DNA of 64,000 bases from Clostridium pasteurianum BC1 (GTDB lineage Bacteria > Bacillota > Clostridia > Clostridiales > Clostridiaceae), in contig NC_021182.1 of NCBI RefSeq assembly GCF_000389635.1, positions 744,001 to 808,000 on the forward strand, in the 5' to 3' direction. Position numbers and translations under genes: made by a program. The notes under the pieces are model-generated. The model did not search any database, was not told the origin of the DNA, and saw nothing but the letters and a program-made list of their open reading frames with translations. This document shows positions 51,434 to 61,094 of the stretch, one piece after another; within the stretch, counting starts at the first letter, position 1, and the number at the start of each line of letters is the position of its first letter.

Positions 51434-51552
51434 ATGATTATTGCATAATTTTCATTTTCTACACCTTAGGGGTACAAATTTTGGAAATTATGAGATGGCA
51501 CTAGACAGCACACTTCATTGACAAATTTATTTCCCAGTGCTATTCTCTAATT

Positions 51553-51568
51553 AATTAGATACCTAATT
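51553..51568. promoter_or_regulatory. Likely MarR operator
   Basis: AATTAGATACCTAATT, inverted repeat 6+4+6, 20 bp before the start of the marR pseudogene; suitable for autoregulation. Confidence 0.45.
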
Positions 51569-51587
51569 ATATATGGGGAGAGCAATA

Positions 51588-51886
51588 ATGTTAAAGTCAG
51601 ATTCAGCTAAATTATATACAACTTTAAATTGATTGGACGACAAATCCACCGTTTTTCACATCAGGCATAACCGAAAGGGCATTCCTATAAGGAACAATCA
51701 CGTTTATTGTCATTAATTTTTCAGAATGATGGAATTATTCAAAAAGATCTGGCTAGGGAAATGGACATGAGACCATCTTCCATGACTGAAATGCTTATGC
51801 GAAATGAAAAGCATGGTTTTATAGTGCGCAGGCAGGATGAAAAGGAGGAAAATTATGACAAATCAAAACAATACAGCTTCTGTTAA
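51588..51886 (+). pseudogene. MarR-family repressor, frameshifted and truncated
   Basis: Start ATG behind GGGGAGAG reads MLKSDSAKLYTTLN-stop. One base off the protein continues: LIGRQIHRFSHQA, a TAA, then KGHSYKEQSRLLSLIFQNDG, IIQKDLAREMDMRPSSMTEM and GFIVRRQDEKEEN. QKDLAREMDMRPSSMTEML is the MarR recognition helix region. Thus one frameshift, one stop and loss of the C-terminal dimer helices, since the MFS gene starts inside. The remaining DNA-binding part cannot work alone. Confidence 0.75.
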
Positions 51887-53285
51887 AACCAGTTACCTTT
51901 TAGTCATCATAGTACTTTCACTTACTACCCTTATGTCTTCAATAGACACAAATATAGTAAATATTGGTCTTCCTACTATAGCCAGGGAACTTAATGCAAG
52001 CTTTGGCAGTATTCAGTGGATAGCCTTGAGTTATCTTTTGGCAGTGACCTCTCTTATAGTTGGTATAGGGCGTATTGGAGATGTGTTTGGGAAAAAATCT
52101 ATTTTTATCTATGGTATCATATTATTTACCGTTGCTTCTTTACTATGTGGTATGTCCACTTCCATTTATATGCTTATAGTTTTTCGCGCACTGCAAGGGG
52201 TAGGAGGAGCTGTACTTATGGCACTGTCCTTTGCTATTATAGGAGATTTAGTTTCTAAGGAGAAACTCGTAACCAGTATGTCAGTGCTTACAGCTATGCT
52301 GCCTATAGGTTTTGCCCTTGGACCATCTATAGGTGGTTTACTCATAGGATACTTTGGCTGGAGAGCTGTATTTTTCTTCAATGTACCTATAGGGGTTATA
52401 ACATTAATTTTAGTGGCAAGATTTCCTAAGATACCTATATCAGAGAAGGTTCAAAAATTTGATATACTAGGTCTTATTTTATTGTGCTTTACCCTTATAT
52501 GTTATGTATTGAGTGTCACTTTTGCTGAAAGTGATGGCATGGGCATACAAGTTATTTTATGTGTAGTTTTAACTATAGCAGGTATTATAGCATTTTTAAC
52601 CTTAGAGCATAGAATAAGGTATCCACTTGTAAAACTCAGTATGTTCAGAAATCATGTATTCAGTGGAAGTCTTATCATATCTGTACTAATGTATGCCGTA
52701 ATAACGGGAACCTTATTAATACTTCCTTTTTATCTTCAGCAGGCAAGAGGGTTTTCCACATCCAAATCAGGATTATTAATGACTATAGGACCTGTAAGCT
52801 GCGCTATTTTTACTCCTATTTCTCAATGGGCAGCAAAAAAATTTGGAAACTATACAATAATGCTTGTAGGCATATTTGCCTTTGCTGCGGGTTCATTTGT
52901 AATGGCCACATTAAACGGTTATTCCAGTATACTTAGATTTGCTGGTACAATTATTTTATTTAATGGAAGTTTGGCCTTTTTCCAGACACCAAATAATGCA
53001 GCTATAATATCTACTGCAAAACCAGAACAGAGAGGACTTGCATCAGGCCTTCTTAATCTATCTCGTACCATAGGACAGACTACAGGTATGGCATTTTTGG
53101 GCGCTATATTTTATTTCTTTACAAATACTAAAACTGTAGAGAAAATGAAACCTGCAAATATTATATCTGGAGTAGATCATGCACTTTTCATTGCAGGCTT
53201 TGTTATAGTATTTGCGTTTATTGTAGGATTGATTACTCTTTTGCCAAAAGCCAGAAGCATGGATCTTGAAAGTAAGGCTTCTTAA
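51855..53285 (+). CDS. MFS drug-efflux pump, DHA2 type
   Basis: 476 residues from the ATG at 51855, seven bases after AAGGAGG; the frame to 51837 runs through that site. Fourteen helices. Motifs: SSIDTNIVNIGLPTIAREL in helix 1, GRIGDVFGKKSIFIYG, RALQGVGGAVLMALSFAIIG, GPSIGGLLIGYFGWRAVFF. Multidrug export. It follows the marR pseudogene without a gap, so it was once the repressor's target and may now be expressed constantly. Confidence 0.88.
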   Translation: MTNQNNTASVKTSYLLVIIVLSLTTLMSSIDTNIVNIGLPTIARELNASFGSIQWIALSYLLAVTSLIVGIGRIGDVFGKKSIFIYGIILFTVASLLCGMSTSIYMLIVFRALQGVGGAVLMALSFAIIGDLVSKEKLVTSMSVLTAMLPIGFALGPSIGGLLIGYFGWRAVFFFNVPIGVITLILVARFPKIPISEKVQKFDILGLILLCFTLICYVLSVTFAESDGMGIQVILCVVLTIAGIIAFLTLEHRIRYPLVKLSMFRNHVFSGSLIISVLMYAVITGTLLILPFYLQQARGFSTSKSGLLMTIGPVSCAIFTPISQWAAKKFGNYTIMLVGIFAFAAGSFVMATLNGYSSILRFAGTIILFNGSLAFFQTPNNAAIISTAKPEQRGLASGLLNLSRTIGQTTGMAFLGAIFYFFTNTKTVEKMKPANIISGVDHALFIAGFVIVFAFIVGLITLLPKARSMDLESKAS

Positions 53286-53416
53286 CAGTCATCATCACTT
53301 TGGTTAGTACTCAATTATTCGGCACTGCCATTTTTCAGTGTAAAAATGTAAAAAACAGTACTAAAAACATAAATGGAAGAATATACACCCAAAGGGTGGA
53401 TAATGTGGTGAATGAT

Positions 53417-53470
53417 AGCTGATGGACTGCACAGATAAAAGTGGAGTTTCATCAGCTGAATTTTTTTAGT
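53417..53470 (+). terminator. Terminator after the MFS gene
   Basis: AGCTGATG and CATCAGCT with a partly paired interior, followed by GAATTTTTTT. Confidence 0.65.
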
Positions 53471-53530
53471 GTATAATATATTAGTAAATATGTTAAAATA
53501 TATCAGTAAAAGAGTTGCAAGGAGATAAAA

Positions 53531-54781
53531 ATGAAGAGTTTTAAACAGAATTATTATAAAATAGTTGCATTACTGGGGATAATTCTTTCACTGCTGTGGG
53601 TTATTTTTGTAAATACACAGCCCTATTCAGATTTTGCCTATTACAATACCATAGCAAAGCAGGTGGCTAATGGGGGACAGTGGGGAAATACCTATACCTC
53701 TGTGGGTTATTCCATAATTTTAGGCTTTGTGTATAAATTATTTGGAAGCAGTTTAATAACTGCAAAACTTTTTAACTTAGTTTTAACTTGTTTAAGCTAT
53801 TTAATATTTTATAAATTATTAATTAAGCTTCCTATAAAAGAGGGCAGACGAAAAATTGTATATACCTTATTCGTACTTTTCCCAAGCAATATTTTCTATA
53901 ACAGTATATTGGGTACGGAAATAATATTTACTACTATATTTCTTTTAGCTACATTAATATATTTCAGTGAAATAAAATATAAATATGTACTTATTGGTAT
54001 TTTGGTTGCAGTAAACTCCATGATAAAACCCTTTTTTCTGGCGCTCTTTTTTGCCATATTTTTAGTAGAGCTTTTGTCAGGGATAAAATTTTTACAGGTA
54101 ATAAAGCATACAGTAATAATATTGGCAGTAAGTTTCCTGGTGCTTTCTCCCTGGGTATATAGAAATACAAAATTAATGGGACAGTTCACCTTTATTTCCA
54201 ATAATGGTGGAATAGTGATGTACATAAACAACAATTCTCAGAATAACTATGGAAGATGGATGGCGGCTGCCAATGTGGAGAATTCCATTGTAAATACAAA
54301 GGAATATAAAAAAGCCAATATGACAGCTAAAAATAAAATGTTGAGTACAGCAGCCAAAAAATGGATAGTAAGCCATCCGGGAAGATTCATAGGATTGGGC
54401 TTTAAAAGATTGATTAATACATATTTTGTAGGAGACGATATACTCTATGCTTTTGATGGAGCAGGCATCAGTGCATATTTGCAGTATATATTTATAGCCT
54501 ATGCTAGCCTGGCAAAGAATATATTATTTATACCTGCCATAGTATTAATGATAATATCTACTGTAAAGGTAATCCTAAATTTAATTGGCAGAAAATCAAT
54601 TGAAAGCTTTACCCTATATTCTCTTATATGTTTTTATATGTTTACCTGTGTATATTTTGTTACAGAGGGTCAGGGACGTTATTCTTTCCCTGTAATATTC
54701 ATAGCTGTGTATTTTTTCTCAGAGTTGATATTTAGTATATTATCAGCAGTAAAAAAATTAAAAAATAAAGTGCATCTTTAA
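53531..54781 (+). CDS. GT39-like membrane glycosyltransferase (GT-C fold)
   Basis: 416 residues, AAGGAG site, about ten transmembrane helices. First extracytoplasmic loop contains QPYSDFAYY, with the acidic residue expected of GT-C enzymes that use a lipid-linked sugar; later VNSMIKPFFLALFFA, LSPWVYRNTKLMG and EGQGRYSFPV are typical of ArnT/PMT relatives in clostridia. It probably adds a sugar to an exported protein or lipid. No partner genes (flippase, GT2) adjoin. Confidence 0.75.
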   Translation: MKSFKQNYYKIVALLGIILSLLWVIFVNTQPYSDFAYYNTIAKQVANGGQWGNTYTSVGYSIILGFVYKLFGSSLITAKLFNLVLTCLSYLIFYKLLIKLPIKEGRRKIVYTLFVLFPSNIFYNSILGTEIIFTTIFLLATLIYFSEIKYKYVLIGILVAVNSMIKPFFLALFFAIFLVELLSGIKFLQVIKHTVIILAVSFLVLSPWVYRNTKLMGQFTFISNNGGIVMYINNNSQNNYGRWMAAANVENSIVNTKEYKKANMTAKNKMLSTAAKKWIVSHPGRFIGLGFKRLINTYFVGDDILYAFDGAGISAYLQYIFIAYASLAKNILFIPAIVLMIISTVKVILNLIGRKSIESFTLYSLICFYMFTCVYFVTEGQGRYSFPVIFIAVYFFSELIFSILSAVKKLKNKVHL

Positions 54782-54860
54782 AAGTGATCATGCTTTAAAA
54801 CTCCAATTTTCCAAAGTAAAAGAAAATAAGAATAAAATGAAGACATACATTCGCAATTTG

Positions 54861-54908
54861 AGCTGTTTTGCTATTCATATCTATGCATAGCGAAACAGCT
54901 TTTTAATT
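54861..54908 (+). terminator. Terminator (family shared with 29560)
   Basis: AGCTGTTTTGCTAT pairs with ATAGCGAAACAGCT, followed by TTTTT. Against 29560-29602 the C-G pair CTCAC/GAG is TTTGC/GCGAA here, keeping the stem. Followed by AAAATAATTATTAAAA as at 29560. Confidence 0.8.
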
Positions 54909-54940
54909 ATTCTGACAATAAAAATAATTATTAAAATAGG

Positions 54941-54967
54941 TAGTAGAATTCTGCACATCAGGTTAAA
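54941..54967 (-). repeat. Repeat family R, partial copy
   Basis: Minus strand AAATTTAACCTGATGTGCAG then AATTCTACTACC: the left half of the family, without the following hairpin. Rest of 54968-55051: nothing recognised. Confidence 0.45.
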
Positions 54968-55051
54968 TTTGAAAGCTTATAAAGAAATTCACCATATTAA
55001 CGATTATAAATTTATTAGCATTATAGTATGTGATTAATTAAAAAATTTGTT

Positions 55052-55136
55052 TTATATAATTTACATTAGTAAAAAGCTATGTATATCTGTGAAAACCTGA
55101 CTTCATAGAAATATTTTGCCATTGTAAATTATATAA
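55052..55136 (+). ncRNA. Structured repeat K, copy 1 (hairpin with covarying arms)
   Basis: Arms TTATATAATTTACA and TGTAAATTATATAA are perfect over 14 bases. Inside, AAAAAGCTATGTATATCTGT, AAAACCTGACTTCATAG and AATATT are shared with 61095-61189. Sits 22 bp before the chemoreceptor start codon, in its 5' leader, directly in front of the GGAGG site. Confidence 0.6.
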
Positions 55137-55158
55137 CATAGTTGGAGGACGAAAAACA

Positions 55159-56871
55159 ATGAAAATACTTAATAATCTTAAAGTAAGAACAAACATAATT
55201 ATAGCTTTTTTTATCATAGTTTTAGTAGTTGCAATAATAGGAATTATAGGTATGACTTCACTGCAAAAACTGGATAGAAATTCACAGGGAATGTATAGTA
55301 ATAGTCTTAGAAATGTATATATACTTACTGATATGGAGCAGAATCTAACTGAAATTAGGGCAGATATGTTAGACTTAGTTTATGTAAAAGATGACAGTCG
55401 AAAGACAGCATTATTAGAAGACATTAAAAAAAATACAGATCAAAATTACAGCTATATAAAAGAGTATGGCAATAGCCCTATAAATGATCAGGAAAAGAAG
55501 GAATTCAGCTTGTTTAATGCTAATGTTAAGGACTTTATTGAGCAGCAGGACTACTTATTGACTTTAATAAATAATAATAATTTTGATGCGGCAGTAAATC
55601 AGTATGGTCAAATGGATGAAAAATGGCAGATTATGTTTAATTCCATTGATAAGTTGGTAAATATGAGTAATATTCATGCCAAACAGACAAATTCCGATAA
55701 TCATAATGTATACATAGGTGCTGGGAATACCATGCTTATACTTATTTTGGCAGGTATTATTATTGCCATAATTTTATCTTTTGCAATTGCAAAGGGAGTA
55801 ACTACTCCTCTTGGAAAAATAAGAGTTTTTGCACAACGATTGGCGGAATATGATTTTTCTACACCAATGATTGTAATGGGGAAAGACGAATTTTCACTAA
55901 CAGCTTTAGCTCTTAATACTGCTCAAAACAATGTGAAGGAACTTATAAAAAATATTATGGATAATGCCCAGGATATGAGCGCTGCCAGTGAGGAACTTTC
56001 AGCTATGACTGAGGAACTTACAGCAAATTTTGAAAGTATAGATGCTGCTACAAAGGAAATAACAAGTGGAGTGCAGGAAACCAGTGCTTCTTCAGAGGAA
56101 ATCAGTGCATCTGTACAGGAAGTAGATTCTAGTATTAATCAATTATCGCAAAAATCCATGGAAGGAAGTAATAATTCTTTTAAATCTAAGGAAAGAGCAA
56201 TTGAAGTACAGGATAAAGGTAATAAGTCTGCAGAGACAGTGGGTAAAATATATGCTGAAAAGAAAAATAAAATATTAAAGGCTATTGAAGCTGGGAAAGT
56301 GGTAGAAAATATAGGAGCAATGTCAGATACTATAGCAGCCATAGCAAAGCAGATAAATTTACTGGCACTTAATGCAGCTATTGAAGCGGCAAGAGCCGGA
56401 GAACATGGTAAAGGCTTTGCAGTGGTAGCTGAAGAAGTAAGAAAACTGGCAGAACAGTCATCAGAGGCAGTATCAGGTATAAAGGATACTATCTTGAAGG
56501 TACAGGAGGCTTTTAAAAATCTTTCTGATAATAGTAATGATGTATTGACATTTATCAATAAAGATGTAGATTCACAATTTAAAGCTTTTTTAGATATGGG
56601 AAATCAATACTATAATGATGCAAATTTTATAAGTTCTGTAACTGAAGAGATAGCAGCTATGACGGAAGAGATAACTGCTACAATGGGACAAGTAGCTGAA
56701 GCTATACAAAATACAGCTGAAATTGCAGAAAAATCCTCTGGCAATATTGAAGCAATACAAAGCAGCATGAATGATGCAACTCAGGGAGTAGAACAGGTAG
56801 CCAGAACTTCTCAGACTCAGGCAGAGTTTGCACAAAAATTAAACGAAGTAGTACAGAAATTTAAAATATAA
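55159..56871 (+). CDS. Methyl-accepting chemotaxis protein
   Basis: 570 residues, GGAGGA site. Helix 1 (residues 11-33), a helical extracytoplasmic sensor of about 150 residues of the four-helix-bundle type ([20 protein letters not shown]), helix 2 (about 188-212), HAMP domain ([20 protein letters not shown]), then the cytoplasmic coiled coil with the conserved tip [20 protein letters not shown] followed by [18 protein letters not shown]. Ligand unknown. No che genes nearby, so it is an orphan receptor feeding a distant array. Repeat K lies in its leader. Confidence 0.93.
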   Translation: MKILNNLKVRTNIIIAFFIIVLVVAIIGIIGMTSLQKLDRNSQGMYSNSLRNVYILTDMEQNLTEIRADMLDLVYVKDDSRKTALLEDIKKNTDQNYSYIKEYGNSPINDQEKKEFSLFNANVKDFIEQQDYLLTLINNNNFDAAVNQYGQMDEKWQIMFNSIDKLVNMSNIHAKQTNSDNHNVYIGAGNTMLILILAGIIIAIILSFAIAKGVTTPLGKIRVFAQRLAEYDFSTPMIVMGKDEFSLTALALNTAQNNVKELIKNIMDNAQDMSAASEELSAMTEELTANFESIDAATKEITSGVQETSASSEEISASVQEVDSSINQLSQKSMEGSNNSFKSKERAIEVQDKGNKSAETVGKIYAEKKNKILKAIEAGKVVENIGAMSDTIAAIAKQINLLALNAAIEAARAGEHGKGFAVVAEEVRKLAEQSSEAVSGIKDTILKVQEAFKNLSDNSNDVLTFINKDVDSQFKAFLDMGNQYYNDANFISSVTEEIAAMTEEITATMGQVAEAIQNTAEIAEKSSGNIEAIQSSMNDATQGVEQVARTSQTQAEFAQKLNEVVQKFKI

Positions 56872-57024
56872 ATTTTATTTAAATATAATGCATAAAGTGT
56901 TAAAATACATATATTATAATATAATAGAGTTCTGTTTAATAAATATGTAATAATTTGGTGCTTTTATTTTATTGTTTGTTTTAATGGATATATTAAAATT
57001 TTATTTTTCAAAGAGGATAATCTT

Positions 57025-57927
57025 ATGAAAACAATTAATGCTAATTTTAAAAATTTATTAAGAATATGTGTATTTCCAGTTGTAGTAATATTTATTTTTG
57101 TATTTGTTTTGATTAGATCAGATATTCATGATGACCAAGTTTATAAAGCAAATAATCTAAAGGAAAATGAAAGTGTTCAATATATAGATAATACTATGAA
57201 TTTACATCCAGTGATAGTTATAGCTCACAGAGGAGTTTGCGCTAACGAACCTGAAAACTCCATGAGTTCCATTAAGAGTTCCATAGAGCGCAAAGTAGAT
57301 TATGCAGAAATTGATGTACAGGAAACTGCGGACGGAGTAGTGGTCTTAATGCATGATCCAAGCTTGAAAAGATTGACGGGAGTAAATGCTCCTGTAAATA
57401 GATTAACTTACAAGCAAATGGAAAAACTTACATTACGCACACCTTCGGGTTCTAAATATAAAGAGGATAAAATTCCAACTCTGGATGATGTAATAAAAGC
57501 ATCCAATCATAAGCTCAAGATTATAATAGAAATAAAGCCTTATGGAAACACTGTGGATCTTACCCGTAAAGTTGTTAATCTTATAGAAGAAAATAATTTT
57601 ACTAATCAGTGCATGGTTCATTCATTGAGTTATAAGATTCTACTGGATGTAAAAAGACAAAATCCTAATATTAGAACAGGATATATAGTCGGTAACTCTA
57701 AAGAGAAGATCCCCACAGAAGGTGTGGATTTCTATAGTATAGAACAGAAAATTATAACACCAAATTTAGTGAATAATATTCACAAAACCAATAGACTTGT
57801 GTATGCGTGGACAGTTAATTATCCTGTGAATATGCAAAAGGTAATGAAATCAAATGTGGACGGGATAATAACAGATAAAGCGCCTATATTATTGGATAAG
57901 AAAAATGAAAAGATTCATAAAATATAA
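57025..57927 (+). CDS. Membrane-anchored glycerophosphodiester phosphodiesterase
   Basis: 300 residues, AGAGGA site. One N-terminal helix (FPVVVIFIFVFVLI, residues 17-32) anchors it with the enzyme outside. TIM-barrel GDPD domain: IAHRGVCANEPENS with the catalytic His-Arg, YAEIDVQETADGVVVLMHDP (Glu-x-Asp metal ligands and second His), IIIEIKPYG, YAWTVN, and DGIITDKAP at the end. It cleaves glycerophosphodiesters from phospholipids or teichoic acids to glycerol-3-phosphate and an alcohol. Alone in its unit; element E9 follows. Confidence 0.9.
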   Translation: MKTINANFKNLLRICVFPVVVIFIFVFVLIRSDIHDDQVYKANNLKENESVQYIDNTMNLHPVIVIAHRGVCANEPENSMSSIKSSIERKVDYAEIDVQETADGVVVLMHDPSLKRLTGVNAPVNRLTYKQMEKLTLRTPSGSKYKEDKIPTLDDVIKASNHKLKIIIEIKPYGNTVDLTRKVVNLIEENNFTNQCMVHSLSYKILLDVKRQNPNIRTGYIVGNSKEKIPTEGVDFYSIEQKIITPNLVNNIHKTNRLVYAWTVNYPVNMQKVMKSNVDGIITDKAPILLDKKNEKIHKI

Positions 57928-57928
57928 T

Positions 57929-58074
57929 TTTTACCCCATGACTACTTGCTTTAATAATACTCCCATCTGTTTCAAAATTGTAATAAAGAGTGGCTGTGTC
58001 CCTGGATAACGGCTTAACCTAAAGGACAATGAGTTCTAAGTATTGTAAATACCGATACTTAGAACTCTGTTTAT
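57929..58074 (+). repeat. Element E, copy E9 (type B, degenerate)
   Basis: CATGACTACTTGCTTTAATA, ACTCCCATC, AATAAAGAGTGGCTGTGTCCCTGGATAAC, linker CTTAACCTAAAGGACAA (also in E4), then CTAAGTATTG...CGATACTTAG and AACTCTGTTTATA. The 5' closing arm has lost most pairs; the second stem is weak. It begins two bases after the phosphodiesterase stop. Confidence 0.75.
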
Positions 58075-58278
58075 ATAAATTTAAATTAGGAAGTGATCTG
58101 GCAAAGCATTGATAATACTTGATTTTCAATTTAAAAATGCAATATTGTAAATTTCGACAAAATATTTATTTATTTTTTGATATAATATTACTGAATTAAT
58201 AAAGATGTATTACTATGGAATATTTTACTATAAATTCTCAATAATCAATTTTAACAACTAGCTATGGGGGGAACGAAA

Positions 58279-58986
58279 ATGAAAAAAAATTTTCTGATTG
58301 GAGTAATAATAGCAGCAGTAATACTGGCAGCTGGGTCAATAGCATATATACATGGAAAAAATAGCAGTCTGGCTGCATCACAAAATAATACAAATTCTAC
58401 TACAAATAATTCGTCAGTCTTAGAAAATAACACTAATAATTCTTCCTCTGCTTCAAACAATAGCAGCACTGGTACAGGAACTAGTAATTCTTCCAGCATA
58501 AATAACAGCAATAGTACCAATTCTAATAGTAGTAATGTAAACAATGGAGCAGCTTCAAGCAATAATAGCTCTTCTGCAAATATGAATTCAGCTAATAGTA
58601 CAAATAACAACGCAAATGTTAAAGGTTATGAAGCATATTTTGGTCAGTGGAAAATTACAAAATCTGTTGGAACTGTACCTATTTATGCCATGTCAGAGGA
58701 CGATATAAAGAGTTATATTGGTAAAACAATAACTATATCAAAGAATCAATTTGCCGATACAAATGGATCGGTACAAAGTCCTAGATATGAAGTGAAGACT
58801 GTTTCCGGCAGTGAATTTTTTGATGAAAGCAAAACAAAACTAAGTGCCATTGAAGTAAATGGAGATTCAATTAGGGAACTTACCATATACAACCCAGAGG
58901 GAAAGGCCTATAATATGATTTACTTATTGGATAACAATACTATAATATATTTATGGGACGGAGTTTTCTTTCAGGGAGAAAAGTAG
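58279..58986 (+). CDS. Membrane-anchored protein with Ser/Asn-rich linker, unknown function
   Basis: 235 residues from the ATG at 58279 behind GGGGGG; the frame to 58264 starts in that site. Helix 5-25 anchors it; residues 30-118 are almost only Ser, Asn, Thr and Ala (low complexity linker), followed by a compact domain of about 115 residues (YEAYFGQWKITKSVGTVPIY, GKTITISKNQFAD, NMIYLLDNNTIIYLWDGVFF) that looks like a small beta-barrel. Exported, cell-surface side. Family not recognised. The stop codon lies within the first unit of a tandem repeat. Confidence 0.65.
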   Translation: MKKNFLIGVIIAAVILAAGSIAYIHGKNSSLAASQNNTNSTTNNSSVLENNTNNSSSASNNSSTGTGTSNSSSINNSNSTNSNSSNVNNGAASSNNSSSANMNSANSTNNNANVKGYEAYFGQWKITKSVGTVPIYAMSEDDIKSYIGKTITISKNQFADTNGSVQSPRYEVKTVSGSEFFDESKTKLSAIEVNGDSIRELTIYNPEGKAYNMIYLLDNNTIIYLWDGVFFQGEK

Positions 58987-59080
58987 AGAACCAAAATTTT
59001 TAATTTTGTGTGAATCACTTTCACAGAGTGCAAGTAGAGAACCAAAATTTTTAATTTTGTGCGAATCACTTTCACGGCGT
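58982..59080 (-). repeat. Tandem free copies of the nested (inner) repeat
   Basis: Two units, 58982-59030 and 59033-59080, each AGTAGAGAACCAAAATTTTT then AATTTTGTG(T/C)GAATCAC, TTTCAC. This is the reverse of the repeat nested in E1, E3, E5 and E8, here without the outer element E. The inner AAAATT...AATTTT is palindromic. Confidence 0.8.
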
Positions 59081-59190
59081 TCATAAAACATTCAACAAAG
59101 TTAAGTAATAGTTACAATGTTGGAATAATGACGTAACATTGAATTGTTATTATAACAATATAGGATTACCCCTTTAATCCATATAATTAT

Positions 59191-59224
59191 TGGTGCTGGT
59201 AGAAATACTAGTGCTTATTTTTTT
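59191..59224 (+). repeat. AGAAAT-loop hairpin, copy 4
   Basis: GGTGCTGGT-AGAAAT-ACTAGTGCT followed by a T run; preceded by GGATTACCCCTTTAATCC, similar to the bases before copy 2 (4427). Confidence 0.6.
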
Positions 59225-59303
59225 GTTAAGAATAGTAGATGAGAAAATTAGTAGATATCATATGTTTGACAATAGGTTATAAGTTGTATAAAATTGAATT
59301 AAT

Positions 59304-59333
59304 CGTTAACTTATAAAATCGATATGGTTAACG
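59304..59333 (+). promoter_or_regulatory. BirA-like operator upstream of bioB
   Basis: CGTTAAC (59304) and GTTAACG (59327) are mirror arms 16 bp apart, the layout of the biotin operator GTTAAC-N14/16-GTTAAC in Firmicutes. A further TTGGTTAACA lies near 59408. The gap up to bioB otherwise holds AGAAAT hairpin 4 and repeat R. Confidence 0.55.
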
Positions 59334-59470
59334 TAAAGAAGTGTAGAATATTAATAAAAGATGGATAAAATTATTTTAAATTAATTGGTAACTGTAATAT
59401 TATATATTGGTTAACATAATTAATATCTACAAAAGCACAAAGCCGCATTGTTATTATTTGCTATTTGTAA

Positions 59471-59524
59471 GTGAACTACTCTCCACCTATAGAGGATTGG
59501 AGAATTCTGCACATTAGGTTAAAA
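59471..59524 (-). repeat. Repeat family R, copy 4
   Basis: Minus strand TTTTAACCTAATGTGCAG, AATTCTCC, ATCCTCTATAGG, TGGAGAG; lies in the bioB leader, opposite to transcription. Confidence 0.55.
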
Positions 59525-59563
59525 ATTATATAAAATAATAAATCAAATTCATGGAGGAATAAA

Positions 59564-60529
59564 ATGGATAGTATTATTTCAAAATTAGAAGAAAAGATAA
59601 ACAGTGGAGAACTTATAACTTATGCAGAAGCACTGGAAATTTCAAAGACAGAGGATTTAGAAGGACTTATAAAGGCAGCAGATAGAATTCGTGACAAATT
59701 TAATGGAAAAGTTGTGGATATATGCTCCATAATGAATGCCAAGTCTGGAAAATGTACAGAGGATTGTAAATACTGTGCGCAATCTGCCCATTATAAGACA
59801 AATGTACAGGAATACGGATTGGTGGATACAAAGGAAGCAGTGGAGCTAGCCAGAGAAAATGAAAGAGAGGGTGTAAACAGGTTTTCACTTGTTACCAGTG
59901 GCAGAGCTTTGACGGGAGAAGAATTTAAAAAAGCTGTTAAAATATACAGTACCTTAAGGGATGAAGTAAAGATGGATCTTTGTGCTTCCCTTGGAATTAT
60001 AAATAAAGAACAGCTGGAAGAACTTAAAGCAGTTGGAATAACAATGTATCATCATAATCTTGAAACCAGCAGAGATTACTATAAGGATATATGCACAACT
60101 CACAGCTATGAGGAGAGGATAGATACCATAAAAGCAGCAAAAGAAGCAGGACTTAGAGTCTGCTCTGGTGGAATCATTGGTATGGGAGAAACTATGGAGG
60201 ATAGAATAAAAATGGCTATGGACCTTCAAAAGCTTCAAGTATATTCCATACCTGTAAACGTACTAAATCCTGTAAAGGGAACCCCTCTAGAAAATGCCCA
60301 AAGCCTTACTGATGAAGAGATACTTAGAACTATAGCAGTGTTCAGATTTATAAATCCAAAAAGTCAAATAAGGCTGGCAGGAGGAAGAAGTCTTATAGCT
60401 AAAGATGGTAAAGACTGTCTTAGAGCAGGTGCCAATGCTACTATTTCAGGCAATTATCTTACAACTGTAGGAAACAAGATTGTAGATGACATAAAGATGA
60501 TAAAAGACGTAGGTATGGAAGTAGTCTAA
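59564..60529 (+). CDS. bioB: Biotin synthase
   Basis: 321 residues, GGAGGA site. Radical SAM enzyme inserting sulfur into dethiobiotin. The radical-SAM cluster is [11 protein letters not shown] (Cys-x3-Cys-x2-Cys); [21 protein letters not shown] and [10 protein letters not shown] are family blocks; the Arg-anchored auxiliary cluster region is [11 protein letters not shown]. Full length. No other bio genes are in the window, so the organism may take up dethiobiotin or keep bioD/bioA elsewhere. The mirror GTTAAC site upstream suggests BirA repression by biotin. Confidence 0.95.
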   Translation: MDSIISKLEEKINSGELITYAEALEISKTEDLEGLIKAADRIRDKFNGKVVDICSIMNAKSGKCTEDCKYCAQSAHYKTNVQEYGLVDTKEAVELARENEREGVNRFSLVTSGRALTGEEFKKAVKIYSTLRDEVKMDLCASLGIINKEQLEELKAVGITMYHHNLETSRDYYKDICTTHSYEERIDTIKAAKEAGLRVCSGGIIGMGETMEDRIKMAMDLQKLQVYSIPVNVLNPVKGTPLENAQSLTDEEILRTIAVFRFINPKSQIRLAGGRSLIAKDGKDCLRAGANATISGNYLTTVGNKIVDDIKMIKDVGMEVV

Positions 60530-60681
60530 GAGATGTACGTAAGTGCTTATTTTTTATAAGCATCTTATGGGGAATGAGATTTTTGTTAGCAGTGTGCATA
60601 CAATAATTGAAAGCAAAAGGTTTAATATATGTATTGAAGAGTACCGTAAATAATGTATAATATAAATACGGAGGTGCTTGA

Positions 60682-61017
60682 ATGGAAAATTTAAATAATG
60701 ATTTATTGAAAGCTATAGAAGTTATGCTAAAAAAAGAGCTGCAGCCAATAAAAACGGAAGTTCAATTAACAAAGACAGAAGCTCAATCAATGAAAACAGA
60801 TATACAATCAATAAAAACACAATTAGATGAAAATACACAAATATTAAAAGCACTTGAACATAAAGCCGACGTAAATAAAGCAGAACATGATAAGATGAGT
60901 AATGATATAGCACATATAAAAGGTGACATTGAAGGGTTAAGAAAAGATATTACAAATGTTGAGATAATTACAAGCAGTAATTGGAATGACATAGCAAAAC
61001 TGAAGTCAGTAAAATAA
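60682..61017 (+). CDS. Small coiled-coil protein
   Basis: 111 residues, ACGGAGGTG site. Almost entirely helical with heptads: IKTEVQLTKTEAQSMKTDIQ, then SIKTQLDENTQILKALEH; the K-T-E/D-x-Q unit recurs every seven residues. Proteins of this kind (often annotated as hypothetical) are common in clostridial genomes and in phages; some bind partner proteins or DNA. No membrane segment. Function unknown. Own terminator follows. Confidence 0.7.
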   Translation: MENLNNDLLKAIEVMLKKELQPIKTEVQLTKTEAQSMKTDIQSIKTQLDENTQILKALEHKADVNKAEHDKMSNDIAHIKGDIEGLRKDITNVEIITSSNWNDIAKLKSVK

Positions 61018-61026
61018 TAGAGTAAC

Positions 61027-61058
61027 AGCCTATATCTAAGTGGATACAGGCTTTTTTT
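61027..61058 (+). terminator. Rho-independent terminator
   Basis: AGCCTATATC and GGATACAGGCT, followed by seven T. Confidence 0.85.
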
Positions 61059-61094
61059 GTTTTACATATGCTTTTAAGGAATTTGGTCAGTATT

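Noticed and set aside
58251-58610. Leu/Glu-rich open frame on the minus strand
   Set aside because: Shadow of the Ser/Asn-rich linker of the gene on the plus strand.
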